DNA of 64,000 bases from Mycobacterium sp. SMC-8 (GTDB lineage: Bacteria; Actinomycetota; Actinomycetes; Mycobacteriales; Mycobacteriaceae), in the NCBI RefSeq assembly GCF_025263565.1, contig NZ_CP079865.1, forward strand, positions 5,208,001 through 5,272,000. Direction: 5' to 3'. Every line of letters begins with the position of its first letter. Position 1 is the first letter of the stretch. Below the pieces are notes generated by a model that was given only the letters and a program-made list of their open reading frames with translations, was not told where the DNA came from and made no database searches. A program made the translations under genes and the position numbers. Positions 42,634 to 50,853 of this stretch are shown here, in pieces.

Positions 42634-43802
42634 GGCGGGCCGTCTCCCCCACCCGTGGCCGCATCGGCCTCGGCGCGCAGCCGGGTGATCGTGTCGATCA
42701 GCGTGTCGAGGGTGACCACACCGGCGTAGCGGCCCCCGGCGCCCACCACGACCGCGGACGCGTGCTGCTCGGCCAGGATCGCCTCCAGCGCGTCCTCCAG
42801 GGTCGAGTGCGTACTGACCACGCCGAGCTGTTCGACCGCGTCGGCCAGCGAGCGCGCGTGCCTGAGCGTGCGCTCGCGCACCCAGCTCACCGGCCGGTCA
42901 CGGTCGTCGAGCACCACCGCCCAGTCGTGGTCGCTGGCGGCGATCACCGACCGCACGTGTTCGACGCTGTCTCCGCGGTGCACCACCGGACGCGACTCCA
43001 GCGCGACCTCCTTGATGCGCAGCAGCCCGAGCTGGCGCAGCGACGCACCGGAACCGACGAAGCCCGCCACGGTGTCGTCGGCCGGGCTGGCCAGGATGTT
43101 CTGCGGGGTGTCGTACTGCAGCACTTTGGACTGCTGTCCGAGCACCGCGATGCGGTCACCGAGCTTGACCGCCTCGCCGAAGTCGTGGGTCACGAACACG
43201 ATGGTCTTGCGGAGTTCGCTCTGCAGCCCGAGAAGTTCGTCCTGCAGGGTGCTGCGGGTGATGGGATCGACGGCCCCGAACGGCTCGTCCATCAGCAGCA
43301 CGGGCGGGTCGGCGGCCAGCGCCCTGGCCACGCCGACACGTTGCTGCTGGCCTCCGGAGAGCTGTCGCGGATAGCGGTCGGCGTACAGGGCGGGTTCCAG
43401 CCCGACCATGTCGAGTAGCTCGTCGACCCTGTTCTCGATACGTGTGCGGTCCCACTTGAGCAGGCCCGGCACCAGTCCCACGTTCTGCCTGATCGTCATG
43501 TGCGGGAACAGGCCGGCCTGCTGGATCGCGTAGCCGATCGAGCGGCGCAGCTCGTTCGGTTTGATCGACAGCGCGTCTCTGTCCCCGATCAGGATCCGGC
43601 CCGACGTCGGTTCGCTGAGCCGGTTGATCATCCGCATGGTGGTCGTCTTCCCGCAGCCGGACGGGCCGACGAAGACCACGATCTCCCCGGCTGGGATCTC
43701 CAACGAGACGTCATGCACGGCAGCGGTTTTGGCGCCCGGGTACGTCTTGGAGACGTGGTCGAGTGCGATGCGCACGCCGGTGGGCTCTGATTGGTCTGTC
43801 AA
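42630..43802 (-). CDS. Osmoprotectant ABC transporter ATP-binding protein with CBS domains
   Basis: A 390-residue ProV/OpuCA-type ATPase. Walker A is [10 protein letters not shown], the signature [15 protein letters not shown], Walker B VLLMDEPFGAVD and the switch H-D. After residue about 250 there are two CBS-like units (ESRPVVHRGDSVEHVRSVIAASDHDWAVVLDDRDRPVSWV and VSTHSTLEDALEAILAEQHASAVVVGAGGRYAGVVTLDTLI), which sense ionic strength in related transporters. The start is TTG at 43802, overlapping the upstream permease stop (TTGA), a rare start codon fixed by the overlap and the family N-terminus. Confidence 0.93.
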   Translation of the reverse strand: MTDQSEPTGVRIALDHVSKTYPGAKTAAVHDVSLEIPAGEIVVFVGPSGCGKTTTMRMINRLSEPTSGRILIGDRDALSIKPNELRRSIGYAIQQAGLFPHMTIRQNVGLVPGLLKWDRTRIENRVDELLDMVGLEPALYADRYPRQLSGGQQQRVGVARALAADPPVLLMDEPFGAVDPITRSTLQDELLGLQSELRKTIVFVTHDFGEAVKLGDRIAVLGQQSKVLQYDTPQNILASPADDTVAGFVGSGASLRQLGLLRIKEVALESRPVVHRGDSVEHVRSVIAASDHDWAVVLDDRDRPVSWVRERTLRHARSLADAVEQLGVVSTHSTLEDALEAILAEQHASAVVVGAGGRYAGVVTLDTLIDTITRLRAEADAATGGGDGPP

Positions 43803-44446
43803 CGAATGCCTTTCGACGTAGTGAGGCGTCCGAGCAGGACCAGGAGCCCGTCGAGCACCAGCGCGAGAACCACGATGAGCAGGGTTGCGCTCACCGCCAT
43901 CGGCAACGCGGTCGGGCTGCCCACCCGGGCCAGGCCGGCGAAGATCAAATTGCCCAGCCCGGGCCCCTTCACGTAGGCGGCGATCGCGAGCACCCCCATC
44001 GACATCTGGGTGCTCAGGCGCATCGCCGACAGCACGGCGGGCCACACCAGGCGCAGTTCCACCCGGCCCAGCGTCTGCAGCCGGCTCATTCCGAGGCCAC
44101 GGGCGGCGTCGGTCAACGCCGGGTCGATCGCGGTCAGGCCGACGATGGTGTTCCGGATGATCGGCAGCAGCGAGTACAGCACCAACGCCGCCACACTGGG
44201 GATCACGCCGAGGCCGAACAGCGGGATCAGCAGACCCAGCAAAGCGAAGGACGGGATGGTCAGGATGACGCTCGACGTCGCGGTGGCCAGATCGGCGGCG
44301 AGCGTGTTGCGGTAGGTGAGCACCCCGATGGCCACCCCCAGCACCGTCGCGAGCAGCACGCTCTGCACCACCGCGCTGACGTGCTGGTAGGAGTCGAAGA
44401 TCAACTGCGTGTGGTGCGCACTGATGTACTCCCACAGCGCATTCAC
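43799..44446 (-). CDS. Osmoprotectant ABC transporter permease (1)
   Basis: A 215-residue permease with five to six helices and an EAA loop (DPALTDAARGLGMSRLQTLGRVELRLVWPAVLSAM). It starts WEYISAHHTQLIFDSYQHV before the first helix, as in OpuCB/ProW-type proteins. It is the first gene of the four-gene osmoprotectant operon; all junctions overlap by four bases. It is divergent from the dioxygenase gene (140 bp between starts). Confidence 0.9.
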   Translation of the reverse strand: MNALWEYISAHHTQLIFDSYQHVSAVVQSVLLATVLGVAIGVLTYRNTLAADLATATSSVILTIPSFALLGLLIPLFGLGVIPSVAALVLYSLLPIIRNTIVGLTAIDPALTDAARGLGMSRLQTLGRVELRLVWPAVLSAMRLSTQMSMGVLAIAAYVKGPGLGNLIFAGLARVGSPTALPMAVSATLLIVVLALVLDGLLVLLGRLTTSKGIR

Positions 44447-44586
44447 GGCGACGGCCTCACAGCGACCCCCCGTACCCGATCTTGACCCTTGCGAGACGGC
44501 ACCGATTCGACTCCGCCTGACTCAAACGCTGGGCGGCGGCGCCACCGACGGTCAGAGTGCTTCGCAGACGTTAGGGAGGTGTACGG

Positions 44587-45513
44587 ATGTCGTCGTCACT
44601 ACAGGTGGTCAAGCTCGGAGCCGTCATCGGGGCACGTATCGACGGGATTCGGCTGCGCGACGGCGTGGACGCGGTCACGGCCGCGCGGATCAACGACGCG
44701 CTGCTGGAGCACAAGGTGATCTTCTTCCGCGGTCAGCACGAACTGGACGACGACGGCCAGTTGGCGTTCGCCCGCGCGCTGGGCACCCCGACCACAGCGC
44801 ATCCGACGGTCACCTCGCGCGGCAACAGGGTTCTGCCGATCGACTCGCGCTACGACAAGGCCAACAGCTGGCACACCGACGTGACGTTCGTCGACCGCAT
44901 CCCGAAGGCCTCGCTGCTGCGGGCGATCACCCTGCCGCGGTACGGCGGCACCACCACCTGGGCCTCTACCGAGGCGGCATACGACCGGTTACCGACACCG
45001 TTACGTGCGTTCGTGGAGAACCTGTGGGCGGTGCACACCAACGCCTACGACTACGCCGGTGACGTCGACCCCCGCTCCGAGCGACTCGCCGACACCGAAC
45101 TCCAGTATCGCGAGGAGTTCGCCTCGGACTACTACGAGGTCGAGCATCCCGTGGTCCGGGTGCATCCGGAGACCGGCCGAAAGGTGCTGCTGCTCGGCCA
45201 CTTCGTCAAGCGTTTCGTCGGTCTGGGCCAGGCTGAGTCGGCGACCCTGTTCCAGCTGCTACAGAATCGGATCACCAAGTTGGAGCACACAATTCGCTGG
45301 AACTGGGAGCCCGGTGACCTCGCCGTCTGGGACAATCGGGCCACCCAGCACTACGCCGTCGCCGATTACGACGACCAGTACCGCCGCCTGAGCAGGGTCA
45401 CCCTCGCCGGCGACGTCCCCGTCGACGTCCGCGGCGATCTGAGCCGCGTCATCGCCGGGGACGCCTCGACCTATTCGCCGGTCGCCGCGCCCGCGGCCCG
45501 TCTGGTGAGCTGA
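44587..45513 (+). CDS. TauD/TfdA-family Fe(II)/alpha-ketoglutarate dioxygenase
   Basis: A 308-residue dioxygenase of the TauD/AtsK type. The iron-binding H-x-D is in WHTDVTF (His96, Asp98), the distal His in [12 protein letters not shown] (about 254), and the C-terminal arginine for alpha-ketoglutarate follows ([10 protein letters not shown]). The HKVIFFRGQ and [11 protein letters not shown] blocks are family hallmarks. Such enzymes release sulfite from taurine or alkyl sulfates, or act on other sulfonates/phenoxy acids; M. tuberculosis Rv3406 is a similar alkyl sulfatase. A GGGAGG ribosome site lies close before the ATG. Expression may respond to sulfur supply; that is inference. Confidence 0.9.
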   Translation: MSSSLQVVKLGAVIGARIDGIRLRDGVDAVTAARINDALLEHKVIFFRGQHELDDDGQLAFARALGTPTTAHPTVTSRGNRVLPIDSRYDKANSWHTDVTFVDRIPKASLLRAITLPRYGGTTTWASTEAAYDRLPTPLRAFVENLWAVHTNAYDYAGDVDPRSERLADTELQYREEFASDYYEVEHPVVRVHPETGRKVLLLGHFVKRFVGLGQAESATLFQLLQNRITKLEHTIRWNWEPGDLAVWDNRATQHYAVADYDDQYRRLSRVTLAGDVPVDVRGDLSRVIAGDASTYSPVAAPAARLVS

Positions 45514-45516
45514 GGT

Positions 45517-45678
45517 TCACAGCCGGTACATCATCCGCGCCAACAGCGCGTCCTCCAGGTAGCCGGCGCGCTCCGCACGGTGCCGGCGGCGAGCCTTCGA
45601 CCCGTCCAGCGCCGCGGCCGCCGCGGCCGGCGTCTGTCGCGCGCTCTGCGGGACGTGTGTCGTTGTCAGATAGGTCAT
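45517..45678 (-). CDS. 53-residue basic small protein, unknown function
   Basis: A 53-residue frame starting at ATG 45678 with a GGAG ribosome site eight bases upstream. It opens MTYLTTTHVPQSARQTP, passes an Ala-rich stretch, then has a basic helix (SKARRRHRAERAGYLEDALLARMMYRL). It has no signal peptide or cysteine. It is divergent from cobG, with the two starts 136 bp apart, and ends three bases from the dioxygenase stop. I do not recognise a family; the basic helix could bind nucleic acid. Confidence 0.6.
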   Translation of the reverse strand: MTYLTTTHVPQSARQTPAAAAAALDGSKARRRHRAERAGYLEDALLARMMYRL

Positions 45679-45801
45679 TTCGATCACTCCGCGGTTGCGT
45701 GTCGGCGGTCCACCGGACCCTGTCTGGCCACCGTAGAAGCACGGGACCACCCGGCCGCAGGTACTCGACTACGCGAATCGACGGGCTCTCGCACCGTCGA
45801 C

Positions 45802-45807
45802 TACGGT
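45802..45807 (+). promoter_or_regulatory. -10 hexamer (TACGGT) for a leaderless cobG start
   Basis: TACGGT is followed by exactly six bases and the cobG ATG at 45814. A short GGTGGA lies only three bases before the ATG, too close for a normal ribosome site. Confidence 0.5.
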
Positions 45808-45813
45808 GGATCC

Positions 45814-46938
45814 ATGGCCAGGGTCCGGGACGACGACGCGTGCCCCGGCGCGTTGCAGACCCATCAGGCCGCCGACGGGGAGTTGGTCCGGGTGCGGCTT
45901 CCCGGTGGCGCGCTCACGGCCGCCCAGCTGGAAACCCTGGCCCAGGTCGCCATCGACTTCGGCAGTGCGACCCTCGAACTGACCTCGCGGGCCAACCTGC
46001 AGATCCGCGCAATCCAGGACGCCGCCGCGGTTGCCGGGCCACTCGCCGATGCCGGGCTGCTGCCGTCACCCACCCACGAGCGGGTGCGCAACATCCTGGC
46101 CTCCCCGCTGTCGGGCCGACGTGGCGGTGTGCGCGACACACGAGCGCTGGTCCGCGCCCTCGACATGGCGATGCAGCACGATCCCGACCTGGCGAATCTG
46201 TCGGGCCGGTTCTTGTTCGGCATCGACGACGGACGCGGCGACATCTCCGGCCTGGGCGCCGACGCCGGGGTTCACGTGCTCGACAGGCACACCGCGGCAG
46301 TGCTTCTTGCCGGCCGCGACACCGGGGTGCGGATCCCGCTGGACCAGGCGGTGCCCGAACTGCTGCGTCTTGCGCGGCGCTTCACCGAGATACGCGGAAC
46401 GGCTTGGCGCGTCACCGAACTCGCAGATCCCGCGGAACTGCTCGGCAACCTCACCCCGACCGCCCCGCCGGGTGCGACGTGGCCGGCGACCTCCCGCCCG
46501 CCGGTCGGCTGGATCCCGCAGGACGACGGGCGGATCGCGCTCGGCGCCGCGGTGCCGCTCGGGGTCCTCGACGCACAGGTCGCCCGCTACCTCGCCGCCG
46601 TCGAGGCGCCGCTGGCGGTGACCCCGTGGCGTTCGGTGCTGGTGTTCGACCTCGACGAGGGCGTCGCGGACGCCGCACTGCGGGTGCTGGCGCCGCTCGG
46701 GCTGATCTTCGACGAGAACTCGCCGTGGTTGTCGGTGTCGGCGTGCACGGGCAGCCCGGGCTGCGCGCGCTCGGTCGCCGATGTGCGCACCGACGCCGCA
46801 GCGGCCGCGGTCGACGATCCCGACATCGCAGTTCACCGGCACTTCGTCGGCTGTGAGCGGGCCTGCGGCAGCCGCGCCGACGCCCGGGTGCTGATCGCGA
46901 CCGGAGACGGCTACCGGGCCCGCGAACCCCACCCGTAG
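45814..46938 (+). CDS. cobG: Precorrin-3B synthase CobG
   Basis: A 374-residue enzyme of the nitrite/sulfite reductase-like family that makes precorrin-3B from precorrin-3A with oxygen in the aerobic cobalamin pathway. The N-terminal ferredoxin-like half has ELTSRANLQIRAI; the C-terminal half carries the iron-sulfur cysteines in ACTGSPGCARS and GCERACGSR. Length is normal for mycobacterial CobG. The start is ATG 45814 at leaderless spacing. It is followed by cobH (9 bp gap) and cobIJ. Confidence 0.93.
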   Translation: MARVRDDDACPGALQTHQAADGELVRVRLPGGALTAAQLETLAQVAIDFGSATLELTSRANLQIRAIQDAAAVAGPLADAGLLPSPTHERVRNILASPLSGRRGGVRDTRALVRALDMAMQHDPDLANLSGRFLFGIDDGRGDISGLGADAGVHVLDRHTAAVLLAGRDTGVRIPLDQAVPELLRLARRFTEIRGTAWRVTELADPAELLGNLTPTAPPGATWPATSRPPVGWIPQDDGRIALGAAVPLGVLDAQVARYLAAVEAPLAVTPWRSVLVFDLDEGVADAALRVLAPLGLIFDENSPWLSVSACTGSPGCARSVADVRTDAAAAAVDDPDIAVHRHFVGCERACGSRADARVLIATGDGYRAREPHP

Positions 46939-46941
46939 GGT
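46936..46941 (+). promoter_or_regulatory. -10 hexamer (TAGGGT) overlapping the cobG stop, for a leaderless cobH start
   Basis: TAGGGT includes the cobG stop codon and is followed by exactly six bases and the cobH GTG at 46948. This could drive an internal leaderless transcript for cobH-cobIJ. Confidence 0.4.
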
Positions 46942-46947
46942 GATCGG

Positions 46948-47574
46948 GTGCTCGACTACATCCGCGACGCCACTGAGATCTACCGTCAGTCGTTCGCGAC
47001 GATCCGCGCCGAGGCGGACCTGGCCCGGTTCCCCGCCGACGTGGCCCGGGTGGTGGTCCGCCTGATTCACACGTGCGGACAGGTCGATGTCGCCGAGCAC
47101 GTCGCATTCACCCCGGATGTCACTGCCCGCACCCACGCCGCCCTCGCCGCCGGCGCTCCGATCCTGTGCGACTCGTCCATGGTGGCCGCCGGAATCACCC
47201 GCAGCCGCCTGCCCGCCGACAACGAGGTGGTGTCGTTGGTCGCCGATCCGCGTGCGCCTGAACGGGCAGCTCAACTGGGCACCACCCGCTCGGCGGCCGC
47301 GGTGGACCTGTGGAGCGACCGGATCCCCGGGGCGGTCGTGGCGATCGGCAACGCCCCCACCGCGTTGTTCCGGCTGCTCGAACTCGTCGACGAGGGCCTG
47401 GCGCCGCCGGTCTCGGTGCTGGGCGGACCGGTCGGGTTCGTCGGATCCGCGCAGTCCAAGCAGGAGCTCATCGACAACCCCAGGGGCGTGTCGTATCTGG
47501 TGGTGACAGGCAGGCGCGGCGGTAGCGCGATGGCCGCTGCCGCCGTGAACTCGATTGCGGCAGAGGAAGAATGA
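46948..47574 (+). CDS. cobH: Precorrin-8X methylmutase CobH
   Basis: A 208-residue CobH/CbiC enzyme that moves the C11 methyl to C12, giving hydrogenobyrinate. It has [20 protein letters not shown], containing the catalytic His, the [21 protein letters not shown] segment, and [19 protein letters not shown] with [15 protein letters not shown]. Length is normal. The start is a GTG nine bases after the cobG stop with no ribosome site, possibly a leaderless internal start. The stop overlaps cobIJ by four bases. Confidence 0.95.
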   Translation: MLDYIRDATEIYRQSFATIRAEADLARFPADVARVVVRLIHTCGQVDVAEHVAFTPDVTARTHAALAAGAPILCDSSMVAAGITRSRLPADNEVVSLVADPRAPERAAQLGTTRSAAAVDLWSDRIPGAVVAIGNAPTALFRLLELVDEGLAPPVSVLGGPVGFVGSAQSKQELIDNPRGVSYLVVTGRRGGSAMAAAAVNSIAAEEE

Positions 47575-49055
47575 GCAACCCGCAGGGAACGCTGTACGGA
47601 GTCGGACTGGGCCCGGGCGACCCCGAGCTGGTGACCGTCAAGGCGGCCAGGGTGATCGGCGCCGCCGACGTCGTCGCCTATCACAGTGCGCGGCACGGTC
47701 GCAGCATCGCCCGTTCGATCGCCGAGCCCTATCTGCGCAACGGGCAGGTCGAGGAGCACCTCGTCTACCCGGTCACCACCGAGACCTCCGACCACCCCGG
47801 CGGATATGCCGCAGCGATGGAGGACTTCTACCGCGAATCCGCCGACCGCATCGCCGCCCACCTGGACGCGGGGCGCGACGTCGCTCTGCTGGCCGAGGGC
47901 GATCCGCTGTTCTACAGCTCCTACATGCACATGCACACCCGCCTCACCGAGCGGTTCGACGCCGTGATCGTGCCCGGGGTGACCTCGGTCAGCGCCGCGT
48001 CGGCCGCGGTGTCGACGCCACTGGTACAGGGCGACCAGGTGCTCACCATCCTGCCGGGCACGCTGCCCGCCGACGAACTCCAACGCCGCCTGGCCGACAC
48101 CGACGCGGCGGTGATCCTCAAGCTGGGACGGTCCTACCCCGCTGTGCGGCAAGCTCTTTGCGCGTCAGGCCGGATGACCGACGCGTTCTACGTCGAACGC
48201 GCCAGCACCGAGAGGCAGCGGATCCTGCCCGCGAGCGACGTCGACGACGCGTCGGTGCCCTACTTCGCGCTGGCCATGCTGCCCGGCCGCGATCCCGAGC
48301 CGTCCGGCACCGGCTCGGTGGCGGTGGTCGGGCTCGGGCCCGGTGACATCGGGTGGATGACGCCACAGAGCCGGCGGGAGCTGGCCGCGGCCACGGACCT
48401 GATCGGCTATGGCCCCTACCTGGACCGCGTGCCGGTCCGCGGTGGGCAGCGCCTGCATCCCAGCGACAACACCGACGAACCCGCCCGTGCGCGGCTGGCC
48501 TGCGAGTTGGCCGAACAGGGACGCACCGTGGCGGTGGTGTCGTCGGGCGATCCGGGGGTGTTCGCGATGGCGACCGCCGTGCTCGAGGAGGCCGAGCAGT
48601 GGCCCGGGGTGCAGGTCCGGGTGATCCCGGCGATGACCGCGGCCCAGGCGGTGGCCAGCCGGGTCGGCGCGCCGCTGGGGCACGACTACGCGGTGATCTC
48701 GCTGTCCGACCGGCTCAAGCCGTGGGACGTCATCGCCCGCCGACTTTCCGCCGCCGCGGCCGCCGACATGGTGCTCGCGATCTACAACCCGGCCTCCAAG
48801 ACCCGCACCTGGCAGGTCGCCGCGATGCGGGACCTGCTGCTGGAACACCGTGATCCGGCGACGCCGGTCGTCATCGGCCGCGACGTGTCCGGGCCGAGCG
48901 AATCGGTGCGGGTGGTCGCGCTGGGCGATCTGGATCCCGGTGAGGTCGACATGCGTTGCCTGCTCATCGTCGGCTCGTCACAGACGCGCTGGGCCGCCGG
49001 GGGCGCCGGGGGCGCCGACCGCGTCTTCACCCCGCGCCGGTACCCGCAATCCTGA
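47571..49055 (+). CDS. cobIJ: Fused precorrin-2 C20- / precorrin-3B C17-methyltransferase CobIJ
   Basis: A 494-residue two-domain SAM methyltransferase. Residues 1-240 are CobI-like ([51 protein letters not shown]) and methylate precorrin-2 at C20. Residues 245-490 are CobJ-like ([68 protein letters not shown]) and contract the ring. The fusion is typical of mycobacteria. The start overlaps the cobH stop, so translation is coupled. It is the last gene of the cobGHIJ operon. Confidence 0.96.
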   Translation: MSNPQGTLYGVGLGPGDPELVTVKAARVIGAADVVAYHSARHGRSIARSIAEPYLRNGQVEEHLVYPVTTETSDHPGGYAAAMEDFYRESADRIAAHLDAGRDVALLAEGDPLFYSSYMHMHTRLTERFDAVIVPGVTSVSAASAAVSTPLVQGDQVLTILPGTLPADELQRRLADTDAAVILKLGRSYPAVRQALCASGRMTDAFYVERASTERQRILPASDVDDASVPYFALAMLPGRDPEPSGTGSVAVVGLGPGDIGWMTPQSRRELAAATDLIGYGPYLDRVPVRGGQRLHPSDNTDEPARARLACELAEQGRTVAVVSSGDPGVFAMATAVLEEAEQWPGVQVRVIPAMTAAQAVASRVGAPLGHDYAVISLSDRLKPWDVIARRLSAAAAADMVLAIYNPASKTRTWQVAAMRDLLLEHRDPATPVVIGRDVSGPSESVRVVALGDLDPGEVDMRCLLIVGSSQTRWAAGGAGGADRVFTPRRYPQS

Positions 49056-49062
49056 GCCAATC

Positions 49063-49111
49063 TGACATCTGTCGCGCATCGTTGACAGTTGTCAGAACTG
49101 CGGGTTAAGGT
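49063..49111 (+). promoter_or_regulatory. Promoter and two tandem operators of the TetR gene
   Basis: Two TGACA-N2-TGTC[A/G] palindromes, 49063-49074 (near perfect) and 49083-49094 (perfect), are spaced by exactly 20 bp. The second overlaps a TTGACA -35 (49082-49087), with 18 bases to a TAAGGT -10 (49106-49111). Six bases later is the GTG at 49117, so the mRNA is probably leaderless. Autorepression by the encoded TetR is likely. Confidence 0.6.
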
Positions 49112-49116
49112 CGCGC

Positions 49117-49749
49117 GTGCAGCGAGGCCTCCCGGTGCGTTCGCCGACCGACCGGCGGCAGCCACAGAAGAGCGACCTGCGGCGCAGCGCGATCCTGGAG
49201 TCACTGGACCACCACCTGCGCGCATCCGGCTTCGACGACCTCAACATCGCCGACGTCACCCGCCGGGCCGGTGTCACCCGGTCGGCGTTCTACTTCTACT
49301 TCGAGAACAAGGCCGCCGCGGTGGCCGCGCTGCTGGAGCCGATGTACGAGGACGGTTTCCTGGCCAGCGACCTGCTCAGCGACACCTCCCAGCCGCCCCG
49401 CGCCCGCATCCGGGGAATGCTGGAGGCGCTGCTGGGCACCGTCGACGAACACCGCTATCTGCTGGCGGCCATGCTGGAAGCCCGCGCATCCAGCTCCGCG
49501 GTCCGCGGTGTGTGGGACGACGCGCGGGAATCCTTCGTGGGCCCGGTCGCGTCGATGATCGCCGGTGAACGCGAGAGCGGACGGGCCCCGGCCGGCGCTC
49601 CTGCCGAGGTGCTCGCGAGCCTGCTGCTGGAGTTCAACGACCGGCTGATGGAGCGCTACACCGTCGGCGGCCGGCTCACCCGCGCCGAACTGCTGTCCGG
49701 CGCCGAGACCATCTGGTTGCGCACGATCTACGCCGGTGACGGCGACTGA
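49117..49749 (+). CDS. TetR-family transcriptional regulator
   Basis: A 210-residue TetR regulator. The DNA-binding region covers about residues 20-65: LRRSAILESLDHHLRASGFDDLNIADVTRRAGVTRSAFYFYFENKAAAVAALLEPM. The ligand-binding part (PRARIRGMLEALLGTVDEHRYLLAAMLEARA) is helical. The start GTG at 49117 is supported by a leaderless -10. It is upstream of a phosphotransferase gene (15 bp) on the same strand, and twin operators precede it, so it probably represses itself and that gene. The pair sits where cobK and cobM would be expected by comparison with M. tuberculosis. Confidence 0.9.
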   Translation: MQRGLPVRSPTDRRQPQKSDLRRSAILESLDHHLRASGFDDLNIADVTRRAGVTRSAFYFYFENKAAAVAALLEPMYEDGFLASDLLSDTSQPPRARIRGMLEALLGTVDEHRYLLAAMLEARASSSAVRGVWDDARESFVGPVASMIAGERESGRAPAGAPAEVLASLLLEFNDRLMERYTVGGRLTRAELLSGAETIWLRTIYAGDGD

Positions 49750-49764
49750 CGAAAGGCGGTCCGA

Positions 49765-50853
49765 GTGACGATTCCGCGTAGTCCTGAGGACATCACGCCC
49801 GCGTGGCTGACCGCGGTCCTGGGCACCGACGTCGACACGGCCGATGTGGTCGCCATCGGCACGGGGCAGACCGGCGCCACCTACCGGGTCACCGCCGCTT
49901 ACTCCACTGCCTCCCGATCACCTTCTCTACCCACCACTTTCGCGGTTAAACTGCCCGCACAGGACGACGAAGTCCGAGAACGAGTCGCCCTGGGCTACGT
50001 GTCCGAGGTGGACTTCTACACCGCCATCGCCCGCGACGTCACCATCCCGGCGCCCGGCTGCTTTCACAGCGAGATTTCCGCTGACGGCAAGGATTTCGTG
50101 CTCGTATTGGCCGACATGGCGCCCGCCGAACAGGGCGATCAGATCGCCGGGTGCACCCCCGGCGAAGCGGAACTGGCCGTCGAGGCGCTGGCCGGGCTGC
50201 ACGGGCCGACCTGGAACGACCGGCGATACTTCGACCTGCCGTCGATCGTGATGCCCAAGCCCGGCGACGAAGCGGCCGCCACCGGCATGGGCGAGGTGGC
50301 CAAGGTGGCGGCTGACATCACGCTGGACAAGCTGGGGGCGTCCATCAGCGACCAAGACCGCGACACACTGCTCACCTCGATGGGCCTTATCACCCCGTGG
50401 CTGCTCGCGGTGCCGGACCGGTTCTCGCTGATGCACGGCGATTACCGGCTCGACAACCTGCTCTACGACCCGGACCGCACCCGCGTCACCGTCGTCGACT
50501 GGCAGACTCTCGGGCTCGGGTTACCCAGCCGGGATCTGGCGTATTTCACCGCCACCAGTCTGCTACCGGAGACCCGGGCCGAGGTCGAGCGTGGTCTGGT
50601 CGAGCGGTACCACGCGGCACTGCTGGGCCACGGTGTCACCGGCTACGACCTCCAGACCTGCTGGCACGACTACCGACTCGGGGTGCTGCAGGCGCCGCTG
50701 ATCACCGCGCTGGGCACCGCGTTCGCGTCGTCGACCGACCGCGGCGACGAGATGATGCTGACCATGCTGCGCCGCGGCTGCCGCGCCATCCGCGAACTCG
50801 AGTCGATCGCACTGGTCAGGTCGTATCAGGCTTCGTCACCGACCACTGTGTGA
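49765..50853 (+). CDS. Phosphotransferase (APH-like) family protein
   Basis: A 362-residue protein of the choline kinase/aminoglycoside phosphotransferase fold. The catalytic loop is MHGDYRLDNLLYDPD, with the metal-binding motif VVDWQTLGLGLPSRDLAYF soon after, and the N-terminal ATP-binding lobe includes TFAVKLPAQ. Similar mycobacterial proteins are often part of lipid or steroid catabolism loci, but substrates are unknown; antibiotic resistance is not implied. It is 15 bp after the TetR gene. Its 3' end overlaps the convergent cobL by 38 bp. Confidence 0.87.
   Translation: MTIPRSPEDITPAWLTAVLGTDVDTADVVAIGTGQTGATYRVTAAYSTASRSPSLPTTFAVKLPAQDDEVRERVALGYVSEVDFYTAIARDVTIPAPGCFHSEISADGKDFVLVLADMAPAEQGDQIAGCTPGEAELAVEALAGLHGPTWNDRRYFDLPSIVMPKPGDEAAATGMGEVAKVAADITLDKLGASISDQDRDTLLTSMGLITPWLLAVPDRFSLMHGDYRLDNLLYDPDRTRVTVVDWQTLGLGLPSRDLAYFTATSLLPETRAEVERGLVERYHAALLGHGVTGYDLQTCWHDYRLGVLQAPLITALGTAFASSTDRGDEMMLTMLRRGCRAIRELESIALVRSYQASSPTTV

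Noticed and set aside
41120..42664. 514-residue minus-strand open frame across the permease and binding-protein genes
   Set aside because: Most is a shadow of the permease gene; only its middle segment (41854 to about 41590) is real, being the N-terminus of the frameshifted binding protein.
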